64,000 bases of DNA from Planctomycetota bacterium (GCA_035384565.1 DAOOIT010000013.1:54100-118099); one strand, 5' to 3'. Shown: positions 35,836 through 44,815, counted from the stretch's first letter. Program-made: numbers and translations. The notes: a model not told the origin generated them from the sequence alone.

Positions 35836-37839
35836 ATGAGGCCAGTGCCAATGAGGGCCAGCACCGTCATCGCCCTCTGTGTCCTGCCGCTTGCGGCGCC
35901 AGCCGCGGACTGGCCCCACTGGCGCGGCCCCAGCCGCGATGGCGTGGTGCCCGAGGCTTCGGGCTGGCCCGGCGGCTGGCCGCCGAGGAAGCTCTGGAGC
36001 GCCCGCCTCGGCATGGGCTGTTCCTCGCCCATCCTCGTCGGCGGCATGCTCTACGCCACCGGCTGGTGGAACGGGCAAGACACCCTCCACTGCTTCCACG
36101 CGCGCACGGGGGCCGAGCTGTGGCGGCAGTCGTCCCGTGCCCCGCGCTACGGCCGCCACGCCACCGGCGACGAGGGCGAGTACGGCGGCCCATCGTCCAC
36201 CCCCGCCTTCGACGCCGCCACGGGGCTGCTCTACACGCTGAGCATTGACGGCGATCTCCGCTGCTGGAACACGGCTCAAGGCGGCAAGCCCGTCTGGGCG
36301 CTCAACCTCTACGACCAGTTCAAGGCTCCCCAGCGCCCTCACGTGGGCGGCGGGCGACGCGACTATGGCTACCCCACGTCCCCCCTCGTGCGCGACGACC
36401 TGTTGCTCGTCGAGGTCGGCGCTCCAACGGGCACTGTGATAGCCTTCGACAAACGCACGGGCGAGCGGCGCTGGGCCTCGCAATTCCACGGCCCCGCCGG
36501 CCACACGGGCACACCGGTCGAGTTGAAGGTCGGCGACGTGCCCTGCCTCGCCCTCCTCGCGCTCCAGCACCTCGTGGTGATGCGTCTGGACCCGGGCCAC
36601 GAAGGCCGAACCATCGCGACCGCGCCCTGGCAGACCGAGTTCGCCTGCAACATCTCCACCCCCGCCGTCGCCGGCAGCTGCCTTCTCATCACCTCCGAGT
36701 ACAACCACTCTGTTTCGACGCTCTTCGAGGCCACGATGGATGGGTTGCGCGAGGTGTGGACCTCGAGGTCCCACGGCGTGTCGAGCAGCCCGGTCGTCTT
36801 CCGCGACCGGGTGTTTCTCATCAACAAGCCCTTGCAGTGCATCGAGCTGGCGACGGGCAAGCTCAAGTGGCGAGGCGGCGACTTCACGAACGGCTCGTGC
36901 CTGGTGACGGCGGCCGACGGCAAGCTCATCGTCTTCGGCAGCCGGAAGCTCGTGCTCCTCGACGCGCTGGCCGACGAGTACCGCGAGCTGGCCCGCCTCG
37001 ACCGCGTGGTGCCCGGCACGTGCTACCCTCACGTGGCGCTGGCCGACGGCGTGCTGTGCTGCAAGGACCGGGACGGCAATCTCGTGGTCTACTCGGTGGC
37101 CCCGGGCGCCTCGTCGCCCGAGGCGCCGCCGCCAAAGGTCGCCGAGCCGCCCAAGCCGCCGCCGGTCGAGTTGCCCACACAGACTGGGCCGGCCAAACGG
37201 GCGACCGAGGGGCTCGTCGCAGCGTACGGCTTCGAAAAGGGCACGGCGCCGGGCCTTCGCGTGCAAGGCGGCAAGCTTGGCCCCGGCAGCCTGACGTTCG
37301 AGGCCGACGGCATCGCCGAATCGGACGAGCCGCCGGCGAGACTCGTCGAAGCCTGCCGCGCGTCCAACGAAATCACCATCGAGGCCTGGCTCGCGCCGGC
37401 CAACATCACGCAGGATGGCCCCGCACGCATCGTGTCGCTCTCGGCCGACCCCTACAAGCGCAACTTCACGCTCGGGCAGGAGGGCGACAGGTACGAGGTG
37501 CGCCTGCGCACCACGCGGACCGGCGAGAACGGCATGAGCCCCGCGCTCGCCACGCGGGGCGGCGCGGCGGCGCGGCTATCGCACGTCGTCTACACCCGTG
37601 CCGCTGACGGTAGGGCCATCCTCTACATCAACGGCCAACCCGCGGCCACCGGCACCGTGCCGGGCGACCTGAGCAACTGGGACGCTGGTTTTCGCTTCGC
37701 GCTCGGCAACGAGCTGACGCGCGACCGGCCGTGGCGTGGCGAACTTCGCCTCGTCGCCCTCTACAGCCGCGCGCTCACACCGCAAGAGGTCGAAAGGAAC
37801 TACCGCGCGGGGGCCACGGGCGGCCCCCCCCGCGACTGA
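35836..37839 (+). CDS. secreted PQQ-like beta-propeller with C-terminal LamG-type domain
   Basis: 667 aa from the ATG at 35836 (CGGAG 5 bases upstream; ATG 35851 is an alternative). The signal peptide is followed by ADWPHWRGPSRDGVVPEA, the planctomycetal PQQ-like entry motif, and a propeller to about residue 420. After a proline-rich linker (PPPKVAEPPKPPPVELP), residues 460-660 form a concanavalin/LamG_3-like sandwich: GLVAAYGFEKG, ITIEAWLAPANI, GRAILYINGQPAATG, GELRLVALYSRALTPQEVER. LamG domains of this type bind glycans or surfaces. It is 14 bases ahead of the ferredoxin gene and probably co-transcribed with it. Confidence 0.82.
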   Translation: MRPVPMRASTVIALCVLPLAAPAADWPHWRGPSRDGVVPEASGWPGGWPPRKLWSARLGMGCSSPILVGGMLYATGWWNGQDTLHCFHARTGAELWRQSSRAPRYGRHATGDEGEYGGPSSTPAFDAATGLLYTLSIDGDLRCWNTAQGGKPVWALNLYDQFKAPQRPHVGGGRRDYGYPTSPLVRDDLLLVEVGAPTGTVIAFDKRTGERRWASQFHGPAGHTGTPVELKVGDVPCLALLALQHLVVMRLDPGHEGRTIATAPWQTEFACNISTPAVAGSCLLITSEYNHSVSTLFEATMDGLREVWTSRSHGVSSSPVVFRDRVFLINKPLQCIELATGKLKWRGGDFTNGSCLVTAADGKLIVFGSRKLVLLDALADEYRELARLDRVVPGTCYPHVALADGVLCCKDRDGNLVVYSVAPGASSPEAPPPKVAEPPKPPPVELPTQTGPAKRATEGLVAAYGFEKGTAPGLRVQGGKLGPGSLTFEADGIAESDEPPARLVEACRASNEITIEAWLAPANITQDGPARIVSLSADPYKRNFTLGQEGDRYEVRLRTTRTGENGMSPALATRGGAAARLSHVVYTRAADGRAILYINGQPAATGTVPGDLSNWDAGFRFALGNELTRDRPWRGELRLVALYSRALTPQEVERNYRAGATGGPPRD

Positions 37840-37853
37840 GACCAGGAGCTGCC

Positions 37854-38726
37854 ATGTCCGACCCCACCCGCCTCGTGCTGTGCGAATGCGCCTTCACCGA
37901 CCTTGTGCCCGAGGCGACGAAGGCCGAGGTCGCCGAGCGCCTGCGCGCGGCCGGCGTGGCCTACGAGGCTGTGCCCGACCTGTGCGGGCTGGCAGCCCGC
38001 CGCGCCCCGCTGCTCAGGGCCATCGCCGAGGGCGGCGAGGCCGTGATCATCGCCTGTTACCCGCGAGCCGTCCGCTGGCTCTTCGCCTACGCCGGCAACC
38101 CGCTGCCCGGAGCGGCCGAGATTCTCAACCTGCGCACGCAGACCCCCGAAGCCGTCGTGGCCCACATCGCCCAGCACAAACCGCCGACGGCAGCCTCTCC
38201 CAATCCGCAATCCGCGATCCGCAACCCGCAATCGCACTGGGTCCCGTGGTTCCCCGTCATTGACCGCTCCCGCTGCACGGGCTGCCAACAGTGCCTCAAT
38301 TTCTGCCTCTTCGGCGTCTACGCTCTCGATGCCGGTGGCAATGTGGAGGTGAGGAACCCGGAGAACTGCAAGACGAACTGCCCGGCCTGCGCGCGCATCT
38401 GCCCCCAGGTCGCCATCATTTTCCCCAAACACAAGACGAGTCCCATCAACGGCGACGAGGTGACCGCCGAGCACCTCGCCAGTGGCGCGGTGCGCGTGGA
38501 CCCGAAGCGCCTGGGGCGGGGCGACGTCTACTCTGCTCTCCGCCGCCGCAGCGAGCGCGCCAGGGCCGCCGCCGAGCCCCCCGTCCCCGAGGGCGAGGCT
38601 GCGAAACTCTGCCCCTGCATGACCGAGCAGCTCGAGAAGGAACTGGGCATTCCGCCCGAGGTGATCAAGACCCTCTCGCTCAGCGACATCCAGGCCAGGC
38701 TGCGCGCCGCCAGAAAGGAGCAATAG
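37854..38726 (+). CDS. 4Fe-4S ferredoxin-type protein with HdrA/hydrogenase-like N-terminal domain
   Basis: 290 aa from the ATG at 37854 (AGGAG 6 bases upstream). Residues 1-95 form a small alpha/beta domain with single cysteines (LVLCECAFTDLVPE, AVIIACYPRAVRWLF). Then come CTGCQQCLNFC and CKTNCPACARICP ferredoxin motifs, and a C-terminal basic region with LCPCMTEQLEKELGIPPEV. Residues 115-128 (PNPQSAIRNPQS) are encoded by a tandem AATCCGC repeat and look inserted. Electron carrier or scaffold for the radical SAM enzyme downstream is a fair guess; I do not recognise the exact family. Confidence 0.7.
   Translation: MSDPTRLVLCECAFTDLVPEATKAEVAERLRAAGVAYEAVPDLCGLAARRAPLLRAIAEGGEAVIIACYPRAVRWLFAYAGNPLPGAAEILNLRTQTPEAVVAHIAQHKPPTAASPNPQSAIRNPQSHWVPWFPVIDRSRCTGCQQCLNFCLFGVYALDAGGNVEVRNPENCKTNCPACARICPQVAIIFPKHKTSPINGDEVTAEHLASGAVRVDPKRLGRGDVYSALRRRSERARAAAEPPVPEGEAAKLCPCMTEQLEKELGIPPEVIKTLSLSDIQARLRAARKEQ
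38201..38236. repeat. in-frame AATCCGC tandem repeat inside the ferredoxin gene
   Basis: CAATCCGCAATCCGCGATCC is followed by GCAACCCGCAATCGCA: five near-copies of a 7-8-base word in frame, encoding PQSAIRNPQS between two domains. Confidence 0.75.
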
Positions 38727-38783
38727 GTGTCAGATCTACTTTATTCAGTTACTCGAATGATCGAATAAAGTAGGTCTGACACC
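38726..38783. repeat. REP-like palindrome (20 of 21 bp arms) between ferredoxin and radical SAM genes
   Basis: The left arm 38726-38746 starts in the last base of the upstream stop codon (GGTGTCAGATCTACTTTATT + C). The right arm 38763-38783 is GAATAAAGTAGGTCTGACAC + C. There is one mismatch and a 16-base loop. It is AT-rich against the GC-rich background, so probably acquired. It ends 8 bases before the next ATG. Confidence 0.8.
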
Positions 38784-38790
38784 GCGAGCG

Positions 38791-40317
38791 ATGACAACCG
38801 ATGGCAGGTCACTTCGCCCCGCCGTGGTGCTCGTGGCCGATCGCACGCTGAGCGCCGACTACAAGGTGCTCTTCGAGGGCGTGTTTGCCACGATGCAGAC
38901 GACGAAGGTGCCCGAGCTGGCCATGCGCCTGCTCGTGTCGCCCCGCGCGGCCACCGATGCGCAGGGCCGCGCCCGCACGGCCCCCGTGGGCCTGCGCCGC
39001 GTGGAATCGGCCCTGCTCGTCCACACGCCGCTCACGCGCGGCGACGTGGTGGTCACCACTCCCGAAGCGCTTCCCCGCCTCCTGGGCCCGTGGGTCAAGG
39101 TCGTCGGCGTCAGCTCCAGCGACCCACTGGGGCGCGGGATGAGCAACACCACCACGTCGGCTTTCTGGAGCGGCGAGCTGTACACGCGGCGCTGGACGGC
39201 TCGCATGATGGCCCGGCTCCGCGAGGCCAAGGCGAAGCACGGCTTTCGCATCCTCGCGGGCGGGGCGGGCACCTGGCAATACGTGCAACACCCCGAGGAG
39301 GCCCAGGGCATTGACGCCCTGTTCGAGGGCTACTTTGAGAACGCCGGCCCCGGCCTCGTGATGGACCTGGTGAACGGCAAGGCGGCGCCCGCCCGCGTGG
39401 CCGAAACCGCCCCGTGCATCGAGCGCATCCGCCCCATCGCCGGTGCATCGCTGCTCGGCGTGGTCGAGCTCTCGCGCGGCTGCGGCAACGGGTGCAGCTT
39501 CTGCACGATGGCCTACCAGCGGATGGGCCACCTGCCGCCCGAGACCATCGTTGCAGACCTCGCCACAAATGTGGACAATGGGGTGCGCTCGGTCGTCAGC
39601 GGCAGCGAGGACTTCCTCCGCTACGGCGCGACGGGGCACAAGGTGGATTTCGAGAAGCTCCGCGGGCTCCTGGCCGAGATGCGCCGCGTGCGAGGCTTGC
39701 GCTTCATGCAGATTGACCACGCCAACGTCTCGTCGGTGCTCCAGCTCGACGACGCGCAGCTCCAGGAGATCCGCCGCCTCTTGACCTGGGAGGCCCACAG
39801 CGACTACCTGTGGCTCAACCTCGGCGTCGAGAGCGCCAACGGCCGCCTGGTGAAGGCCCACAGCCCCGGCAAGCTGGGGCATATCGCGCCCGACGACTGG
39901 GAGGATGCCGTGGCCGACGCCGGCGACCGCCTGGCCCGCAACGGCTTCTTCCCCGTGTTCAGCTTCGTGCTCGGCCTGCCCGGGGAATCGCCCGACGACG
40001 CGACGCGCACCCTGCGCCTCGTGCGGCGGCTGGCCACGAAGCGATGCGTCACCTTCCCCGTCTTCCACGAGCCCGTTCGCGCGGGCACCGGCGAGCCTTT
40101 CACACTCGCCGCCATGACGCCCGAGCAGCTCGACCTCTACACGGCGTGCTACGAGATCAACTTCCGGTCCGTGCCGCAGCTCTACGCCGACAACCAGCGG
40201 GCCGGCGGCGTGTCGTGGTTCAAGCGCGCGCTCATCCAGGTGCTCGGCCGCACCGAGACACGGGCCTGGCGGCGGAACTTCGTCCGCGTGCGCAAGCAGA
40301 TTGCCGGAAGGGGATGA
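38791..40317 (+). CDS. radical SAM protein with N-terminal B12-binding-like domain
   Basis: 508 aa. Residues 1-200 resemble the Rossmann-type cobalamin-binding domain of B12-dependent radical SAM proteins, but no clear DxHxxG is visible. The radical SAM site is CGNGCSFC (C231, C235, C238), followed by a TIM-barrel core and a [17 protein letters not shown] stretch typical of class B/YgiQ-like enzymes. It cleaves S-adenosylmethionine with a 4Fe-4S cluster. The gene is flanked by a ferredoxin and a DUF116-prenyl synthase, which suggests a role in isoprenoid or lipid modification. Substrate unknown. Confidence 0.82.
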   Translation: MTTDGRSLRPAVVLVADRTLSADYKVLFEGVFATMQTTKVPELAMRLLVSPRAATDAQGRARTAPVGLRRVESALLVHTPLTRGDVVVTTPEALPRLLGPWVKVVGVSSSDPLGRGMSNTTTSAFWSGELYTRRWTARMMARLREAKAKHGFRILAGGAGTWQYVQHPEEAQGIDALFEGYFENAGPGLVMDLVNGKAAPARVAETAPCIERIRPIAGASLLGVVELSRGCGNGCSFCTMAYQRMGHLPPETIVADLATNVDNGVRSVVSGSEDFLRYGATGHKVDFEKLRGLLAEMRRVRGLRFMQIDHANVSSVLQLDDAQLQEIRRLLTWEAHSDYLWLNLGVESANGRLVKAHSPGKLGHIAPDDWEDAVADAGDRLARNGFFPVFSFVLGLPGESPDDATRTLRLVRRLATKRCVTFPVFHEPVRAGTGEPFTLAAMTPEQLDLYTACYEINFRSVPQLYADNQRAGGVSWFKRALIQVLGRTETRAWRRNFVRVRKQIAGRG

Positions 40318-40318
40318 T

Positions 40319-40386
40319 TGGATGGCTGGGTGGGTGGATGATTGCCTGACACACATCCATTCATCCACTCATCCATCCATCCTCTC
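40319..40386. repeat. GATG/CATC hairpin before the DUF116-prenyl synthase
   Basis: Left arm GGATGGCTGGGTGGGTGGAT; right arm CATCCATTCATCCACTCATC + CATCCATCC. It begins one base after the radical SAM stop. Confidence 0.75.
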
Positions 40387-40410
40387 CTGAGAGGCACAGG
40401 AACTCACGGA

Positions 40411-42060
40411 TTGGCGAAGCCCGAGGCGATCACACACGATGCCCCTGCCGCCCCCTGGGCGCGGCCGACGCATGACAGCGTGCCGGCCACCAAGGCCGAG
40501 CGTGAGCGGCTGCTGGCCGCGGCGCGCCGCTACGTGGCCGATGAGCAGCTCGTGCCGCCCCTGCCCCTCGACGAGTTGAAGGGCCACGCCCTCCGCGTGA
40601 TCGCGCGGGCCGCGAGCGAGCCGCGGTTCCGCGACTTCGTCACCGTGCTCGTCAGCAACGCCGCCTGGGGCGAGACCCTGGCTGGCATCCCCTTCGAGCG
40701 GCGCCTGTTGCTCCTGCCCCAGTGCCTGCGCGACAAAGAGCACTGCCAGGCCGAGGTGGACGAGTTCGGCCTCCTCTGCCGCCACTGTGGCCGCTGTGTG
40801 ATCCACGACCTTCAGACCGAGGCCGAGCGCCTGGGCTACGTCGTGCTCGTCGCCGAGGGCACCACGGTGGTCATGTCGCTCATCCAGGAGGGCAAGATCG
40901 AGGCGGTCATCGGCGTGGGCTGCCTGGCCGGCCTCGAACGCATCTTCCCCTACACCGAGGCCGCGGCCGTGCCCGGCCTCGCCATCCCCCTGCTCAACGA
41001 CGGCTGCGCCTACACCAGCGCCGACCTCGATTGGGTGTGGGACACCCTTCAGCTCACGCGCGCCGACCGCACGCGGCGGCTGGACCTCGATGCGCTGCGG
41101 GCCGAGGTGGAAGCCTGGTTCGAGCCCGAGGCGCTGGCGGCCGTGCTCGGCCCGGCCGGCACCGAAACAGAGCGCCTGGCCCGCGAGTGGCTGGGCCGCG
41201 CCGGCAAGCGCTGGCGCCCGTTCCTCGCCCTGTGCGCCTACCAGGCGCGCCGCGACGACCCCGAGGCCCCTACGCCCGCCGACTTCCGCAAGATCGCCGT
41301 CGCCGTCGAGTGCTTCCACAAGGCCTCACTCGTCCACGACGACATCGAGGACGACGACCCGCAGCGCTACGGCGCCGACACCCTGCACAAGGCCCACGGC
41401 ATCCCTATCGCCCTCAACGTCGGCGACCTGCTGCTCGGCGAGGGCTACCGCCTGATCGCCGCCTGCGGGGCCGGCGACGCCCAGAAGGCGGCCATGCTCG
41501 CCGCCGCGGCGGGCGGCCACCGCAGCCTGTGCCTCGGCCAGGGCGACGAACTGGCCTGGGCGCGCGCCCCCAAGCCCCTCACCACCGAGCAGGTGCTCGC
41601 CATCTTCCGCCAGAAGACGGCGCCCGCCTTCGAGGTCGCCCTCCAGCTCGGCGCCCTCTACGCGGGCGCCAGCGACGGCGTGTGGCAGGTGCTCCACGAG
41701 TGCAGCGACGCCCTGGGCGTGGCCTATCAGGTGCGGGACGATATGGACGACTTCTTCGGCTCCGCGGCGCAGGCGCAGAACCCGGGGCCGTCCATCATCC
41801 TCGCCCTCGCCCACGAGCGCGCCACGGGACAGGCCAGGGACCTGCTGGATGCCCTGTGGCGCGTGCCGTCGCAGGTGAGCCGGCGGTTGCCCGAGCTGCG
41901 CTCGGTGCTCAAGGCCCTGGGGGTCGAGGAGGCGGCGCGACAGATGCTGGCGTCGTACAAGGACGAGGCGGTGCGCTCGCTGCGCCCCGTGGAGAACGCC
42001 AGCCTCAAGGGCCTGCTGCGCCGGGTGATCTGCAAGATCTTCAACGAGATCCAAACGTGA
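40411..42060 (+). CDS. DUF116 - trans-polyprenyl diphosphate synthase fusion
   Basis: 549 aa from a TTG at 40411, with AGGAA about 8 bases upstream; an ATG at 40342 lies inside the repeat hairpin and is less likely. Residues about 80-220 are a DUF116 domain with clustered cysteines (C105, C112, LLCRHCGRC at 123-129, C171, C199) and GVGCLAGLERIF. Residues about 250-549 are a polyprenyl synthetase: RAGKRWRPFLALCAY, first aspartate motif DDIEDDD (310-316), FRQKTAPAFEVAL, second motif DDMDDFFG (443-447). It would condense isopentenyl diphosphate into all-trans prenyl diphosphates. DUF116 is of unknown function and may bind a metal or cluster. It overlaps the next gene by 4 bases (GTGA). Confidence 0.85.
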   Translation: MAKPEAITHDAPAAPWARPTHDSVPATKAERERLLAAARRYVADEQLVPPLPLDELKGHALRVIARAASEPRFRDFVTVLVSNAAWGETLAGIPFERRLLLLPQCLRDKEHCQAEVDEFGLLCRHCGRCVIHDLQTEAERLGYVVLVAEGTTVVMSLIQEGKIEAVIGVGCLAGLERIFPYTEAAAVPGLAIPLLNDGCAYTSADLDWVWDTLQLTRADRTRRLDLDALRAEVEAWFEPEALAAVLGPAGTETERLAREWLGRAGKRWRPFLALCAYQARRDDPEAPTPADFRKIAVAVECFHKASLVHDDIEDDDPQRYGADTLHKAHGIPIALNVGDLLLGEGYRLIAACGAGDAQKAAMLAAAAGGHRSLCLGQGDELAWARAPKPLTTEQVLAIFRQKTAPAFEVALQLGALYAGASDGVWQVLHECSDALGVAYQVRDDMDDFFGSAAQAQNPGPSIILALAHERATGQARDLLDALWRVPSQVSRRLPELRSVLKALGVEEAARQMLASYKDEAVRSLRPVENASLKGLLRRVICKIFNEIQT

Positions 42061-42959
42061 CCCTACGCGAGGGCATGCTCGAGGCCGCTCGCCGTGCGCC
42101 CAGGCTGCTCGGCGACTCGTGCCTCGCCACTGCCGCGTTCCTCCGGGCGCAGCAGAACCCCGACGGCGGCTTCCGCGGCCGCGGCAGCGCCAGCGACCTC
42201 TACTACACCGCCTTCGCCGTCCAGGGCCTCGCGGCCCTGGGCGAACCGCCCGAGCCCGGCCCGCTCCGCCGCTACCTGGCTTCGTTTGGTGGCGGGGAGG
42301 ACCTCGATCTCGTGCACCTGGCCTGCCTCGCCCGCTGCTGGGCCGCCCTGCCGGGCGAGGACCTTCCTTGGGTTGGGAACCTGCGGGAGGCTTGCCGCCA
42401 GCGTATCGAGGCTCATCGTTCAACCGACGGCGGCTATGGCCCCGCCCCCGGCGCCGAGCACGGCACGGCCTATGGCTGCTTCTTCGCTCTCGGCGCGCTG
42501 GAGGACATGAACCTCCCGCAGGTTTCAAACCTGCGGGAGGTTGCGGACTGCCTCGCCGCCCTGCGGCGCGACGACGGCAGCTACGCCAACGAACGCCCCC
42601 TCCGCTCGGGCACCACGCCCGCCACGGCGGCTGCTGTAAGCGTCCTGAAGCAACTGGGGAGGAATGTGGAGCCGGCGACCGTGGGCTGGCTGCTCGCCCG
42701 TGCCGCGCCCGAGGGCGGGTTCTTCGCGACCGCGGCTGCCCCCCTGCCCGATCTGCTCTCGACTGCCACCGCCCTCCACGCCCTGGATGGCCTGGGGGAG
42801 TTGCCGGCCGGCCTACGGCAGGCGTGCGTCGCCTTTGTCGAGAGTCTTCGCACCGAGGAGGGTGGCTATCTCGGTCTGGCCCTCGACGAGGAGCCGGACG
42901 CCGAGTACACCTTCTACGCCCTCCTCGCCCTCGGCCACCTGGGGGGCTCAGCCGCCTGA
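42057..42959 (+). CDS. alpha-alpha toroid prenyltransferase/terpene cyclase-like protein
   Basis: 300 aa from a GTG overlapping the prenyl synthase stop. Repeats with QNPDGGFRGRG, STDGGYGPAPG, RDDGSYANE, APEGGFFAT and TEEGGYLGLA are those of the prenyltransferase/squalene-oxidase-type toroid (pfam00432). There is no DXDD cyclase motif and no clear zinc site, so catalysis is uncertain. It could be a single-domain terpene cyclase or a binding toroid. Direct coupling to a prenyl diphosphate synthase argues that it acts on that product. Two stretches (PWVGNLREAC at 42365-42400 and NLPQVSNLREVA at 42510-42542) are encoded by palindromic repeat DNA. Confidence 0.72.
   Translation: MTLREGMLEAARRAPRLLGDSCLATAAFLRAQQNPDGGFRGRGSASDLYYTAFAVQGLAALGEPPEPGPLRRYLASFGGGEDLDLVHLACLARCWAALPGEDLPWVGNLREACRQRIEAHRSTDGGYGPAPGAEHGTAYGCFFALGALEDMNLPQVSNLREVADCLAALRRDDGSYANERPLRSGTTPATAAAVSVLKQLGRNVEPATVGWLLARAAPEGGFFATAAAPLPDLLSTATALHALDGLGELPAGLRQACVAFVESLRTEEGGYLGLALDEEPDAEYTFYALLALGHLGGSAA
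42510..42542. repeat. perfect 16-bp palindrome inside the toroid gene
   Basis: AACCTCCCGCAGGTTT / AAACCTGCGGGAGGTT around a single C. It shares its structure with the palindrome at 56217-56245, with a paired A-T to G-C change. A partial copy (GGGAACCTGCGGGAGG) lies at about 42376-42391 in the same gene. Confidence 0.85.
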
Positions 42960-43886
42960 CGGCCTCGGCGGCGGGCCGTCGAGTTTCCAACGCTCGCGCT
43001 CGATGAGCGGGGCCTTGAAAGCGGCCTCGATGCGGCCTGTCTTCTCGAGGTGGTCGAGGCAGGCGCGCAGGCAGCCGCGGCCCACACAAATCGAGAGGTG
43101 GCGGAAGCGGTCGGTGAGGAAGCGGCTGTAGCTGGGCCGCTCGCCTTCCTTCTCCGTGCCGGTCCAGAAGGGCGAGAAGCGCGGGTCGTCGCCGCAGTGC
43201 ACGCGGGCGCAGGCCCTGGGGTCGAAGGGGGCATGGGCGAACTCGCGGCCCTCGATGGTGAACTTCACCTCGCGCTGCGGCCCGATGGCGCACGCCTCGC
43301 ACGCCCGGACGCAGCTCTGGCAGCCGTCGCAGATTCTGCCCTGGAACAGCGGCGTGGGCTCCAGCTCGGCGTCGGTGAAGACGGCGAACACGCGCTGCCG
43401 CGGGCCGAACTGCGGGGTGAGGAGCAGCTTGGAGTGGCCCAGCTCCCCGAGCCCCGCCGCCACGCCGACGACGCGCAGCGACACCATGCCGTCGGGCCCG
43501 GCGGGCTGGTCCGCGCGAATCCGCCGCCCCGTGTGGGGGTGGAAAGGGTTGTGGACGGGCATGCTGGTGAAGCCGCGGTCCTCGAGGAAGAGCACGACGG
43601 CGCGGAGGATCTTCGGGCCGACGATCTCGTTGAGGTACCAGTAGGAGTCGCAGTTGTAGGCCTGCCAGTAGGTGCCCTCTTCGGCCCCCTTGAGTGCGCC
43701 GCGCAACTGGCGGACCGCGACGGCGACGACCGTGCGCGTCTGCGGGAAGATCGTGCGTGGGTGCAGTTCGGGCGGCGCGCCCTCGAACCGCGAAATGGGC
43801 GCGAAGCCCACCAGGTCGGCTCCCGCCTCCATCGCCACGCGGCGAACGTGCTCGGAAAGGTCAACCACGGCTTCACCTCTCGGCAA
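42948..43886 (-). CDS. QueG-like / reductive-dehalogenase-type 4Fe-4S protein
   Basis: 312 aa. The N-terminal half (AMEAGADLVGFAPISRFEG, TRTVVAVAVRQL) matches the fold shared by epoxyqueuosine reductase and reductive dehalogenases. The ferredoxin-like site CDGCQSCVRACEACAIGP (C186/189/192/196/199) follows, and the end has CVGRGCLRACLDHLE. QueG uses cobalamin and two clusters to reduce epoxyqueuosine in tRNA, but its HEAT-like C-terminus is absent here, so it is probably a paralogue. It overlaps the toroid gene by 12 bases in convergent orientation and follows the NIPSNAP gene by 44 bases on the same strand. Confidence 0.7.
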   Translation of the reverse strand: MPRGEAVVDLSEHVRRVAMEAGADLVGFAPISRFEGAPPELHPRTIFPQTRTVVAVAVRQLRGALKGAEEGTYWQAYNCDSYWYLNEIVGPKILRAVVLFLEDRGFTSMPVHNPFHPHTGRRIRADQPAGPDGMVSLRVVGVAAGLGELGHSKLLLTPQFGPRQRVFAVFTDAELEPTPLFQGRICDGCQSCVRACEACAIGPQREVKFTIEGREFAHAPFDPRACARVHCGDDPRFSPFWTGTEKEGERPSYSRFLTDRFRHLSICVGRGCLRACLDHLEKTGRIEAAFKAPLIERERWKLDGPPPRPSGG

Positions 43887-43930
43887 GGCCCCCCCTCCAA
43901 AGGCCTCGATGCCTTCGGGGCGGAATCAGA

Positions 43931-44713
43931 TCAAATCTGCGAGTAGGCGGTCGGCTTGAGGAGGAGGTTGGTGATGTTCGACACCGTGTCCTTGTACTGC
44001 GGGTCGTTCTTCATCTTGTCCCAGTCGGGGTGGGCGAGGAACCTGGCCCAGGCGGCCTTCTGCGCGGCCTCGTCGTCGAAGCCGAGCATGTAGGTGAGGT
44101 TGGGCATCTTGCCGCCGGCGAGGGTCTGGCCGAAGAAGACGGGCGGCATGCCCACCTTGCGGAAGAGGGCCACCTCGCCGTCGTTGAACATGGCGATCTT
44201 GCGGCGGGCGCGCTCGTCGCAGTGGCTCTCGTAGATGCGGAGCTGGAAGACCCGCGTGTCCTTCTTGGTGGGCGTCTCGACCGTGGGCACGCTGTCGAAG
44301 GCCAGCATCAGGGTGGTCTCAATGCGCGAGTAGATCGGCTCGTTCTTGGGGGGGTCGAGGGCGGCGGCGCCGGCTTTCTGGTAGACGGCGTCGGCCGCCA
44401 GCCTGGCGGGCGCCGTGGCGAACGACTCGAGGGTCTTGTGGGGCAGCAGGACGTAGAGGTCGGCCTCTTTTCCATCGGCCCAGGCGAAGACGCCGACCGG
44501 CCCGATGCCGAGGCGGCCCCAGGCGGGGAGGGCGGCCTCGGCCAGGAACTTGTCGAGCCGTTCGCGCATCGCTCCGGCCGTGGCCTTGTAGAGGCGCAGC
44601 TCGAGGAACTCCTTGGCGCCTGCCGGAGGCGCCTCCGCGCCCGCTGCCACTGTGTTGCCCATCGCCGCTGCTCCTGCCATGCACGAAGCCCCGAGGAACT
44701 GGCGCCGCTTCAT
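43931..44713 (-). CDS. exported NIPSNAP-family protein
   Basis: 260 aa from the ATG at 44713 (AGGAG 8 bases upstream). The signal KRRQFLGASCMAGAAAMG is of twin-arginine type (weak RR-x-F). Two NIPSNAP-like ferredoxin-fold domains follow: FLELRLYKATAGAMRERLDK and VFQLRIYESHCDERARRKIA. The second ends with a MPNLTYMLGFDDEAAQKAAW type strand. Function of bacterial NIPSNAP proteins is unclear; they are common in Planctomycetota. A promoter is visible at 44768-44795. Confidence 0.82.
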   Translation of the reverse strand: MKRRQFLGASCMAGAAAMGNTVAAGAEAPPAGAKEFLELRLYKATAGAMRERLDKFLAEAALPAWGRLGIGPVGVFAWADGKEADLYVLLPHKTLESFATAPARLAADAVYQKAGAAALDPPKNEPIYSRIETTLMLAFDSVPTVETPTKKDTRVFQLRIYESHCDERARRKIAMFNDGEVALFRKVGMPPVFFGQTLAGGKMPNLTYMLGFDDEAAQKAAWARFLAHPDWDKMKNDPQYKDTVSNITNLLLKPTAYSQI

Positions 44714-44767
44714 TTCTTGCGCTCCTTGCCCAGGCGACCGAGAGAAGCCGGATCCGAACCGAGGTGC

Positions 44768-44795
44768 AGTATAACGCGCCCCCCGCGGATTGCAA
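44768..44795 (-). promoter_or_regulatory. strong candidate sigma70 promoter of the NIPSNAP gene
   Basis: Minus strand: TTGCAA (44795-44790), 16-base spacer, TATACT (44773-44768). Predicted start about 44761, leader about 48 bases. Confidence 0.6.
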
Positions 44796-44815
44796 GTGGG
44801 GCGCGCCCTGAGCGG

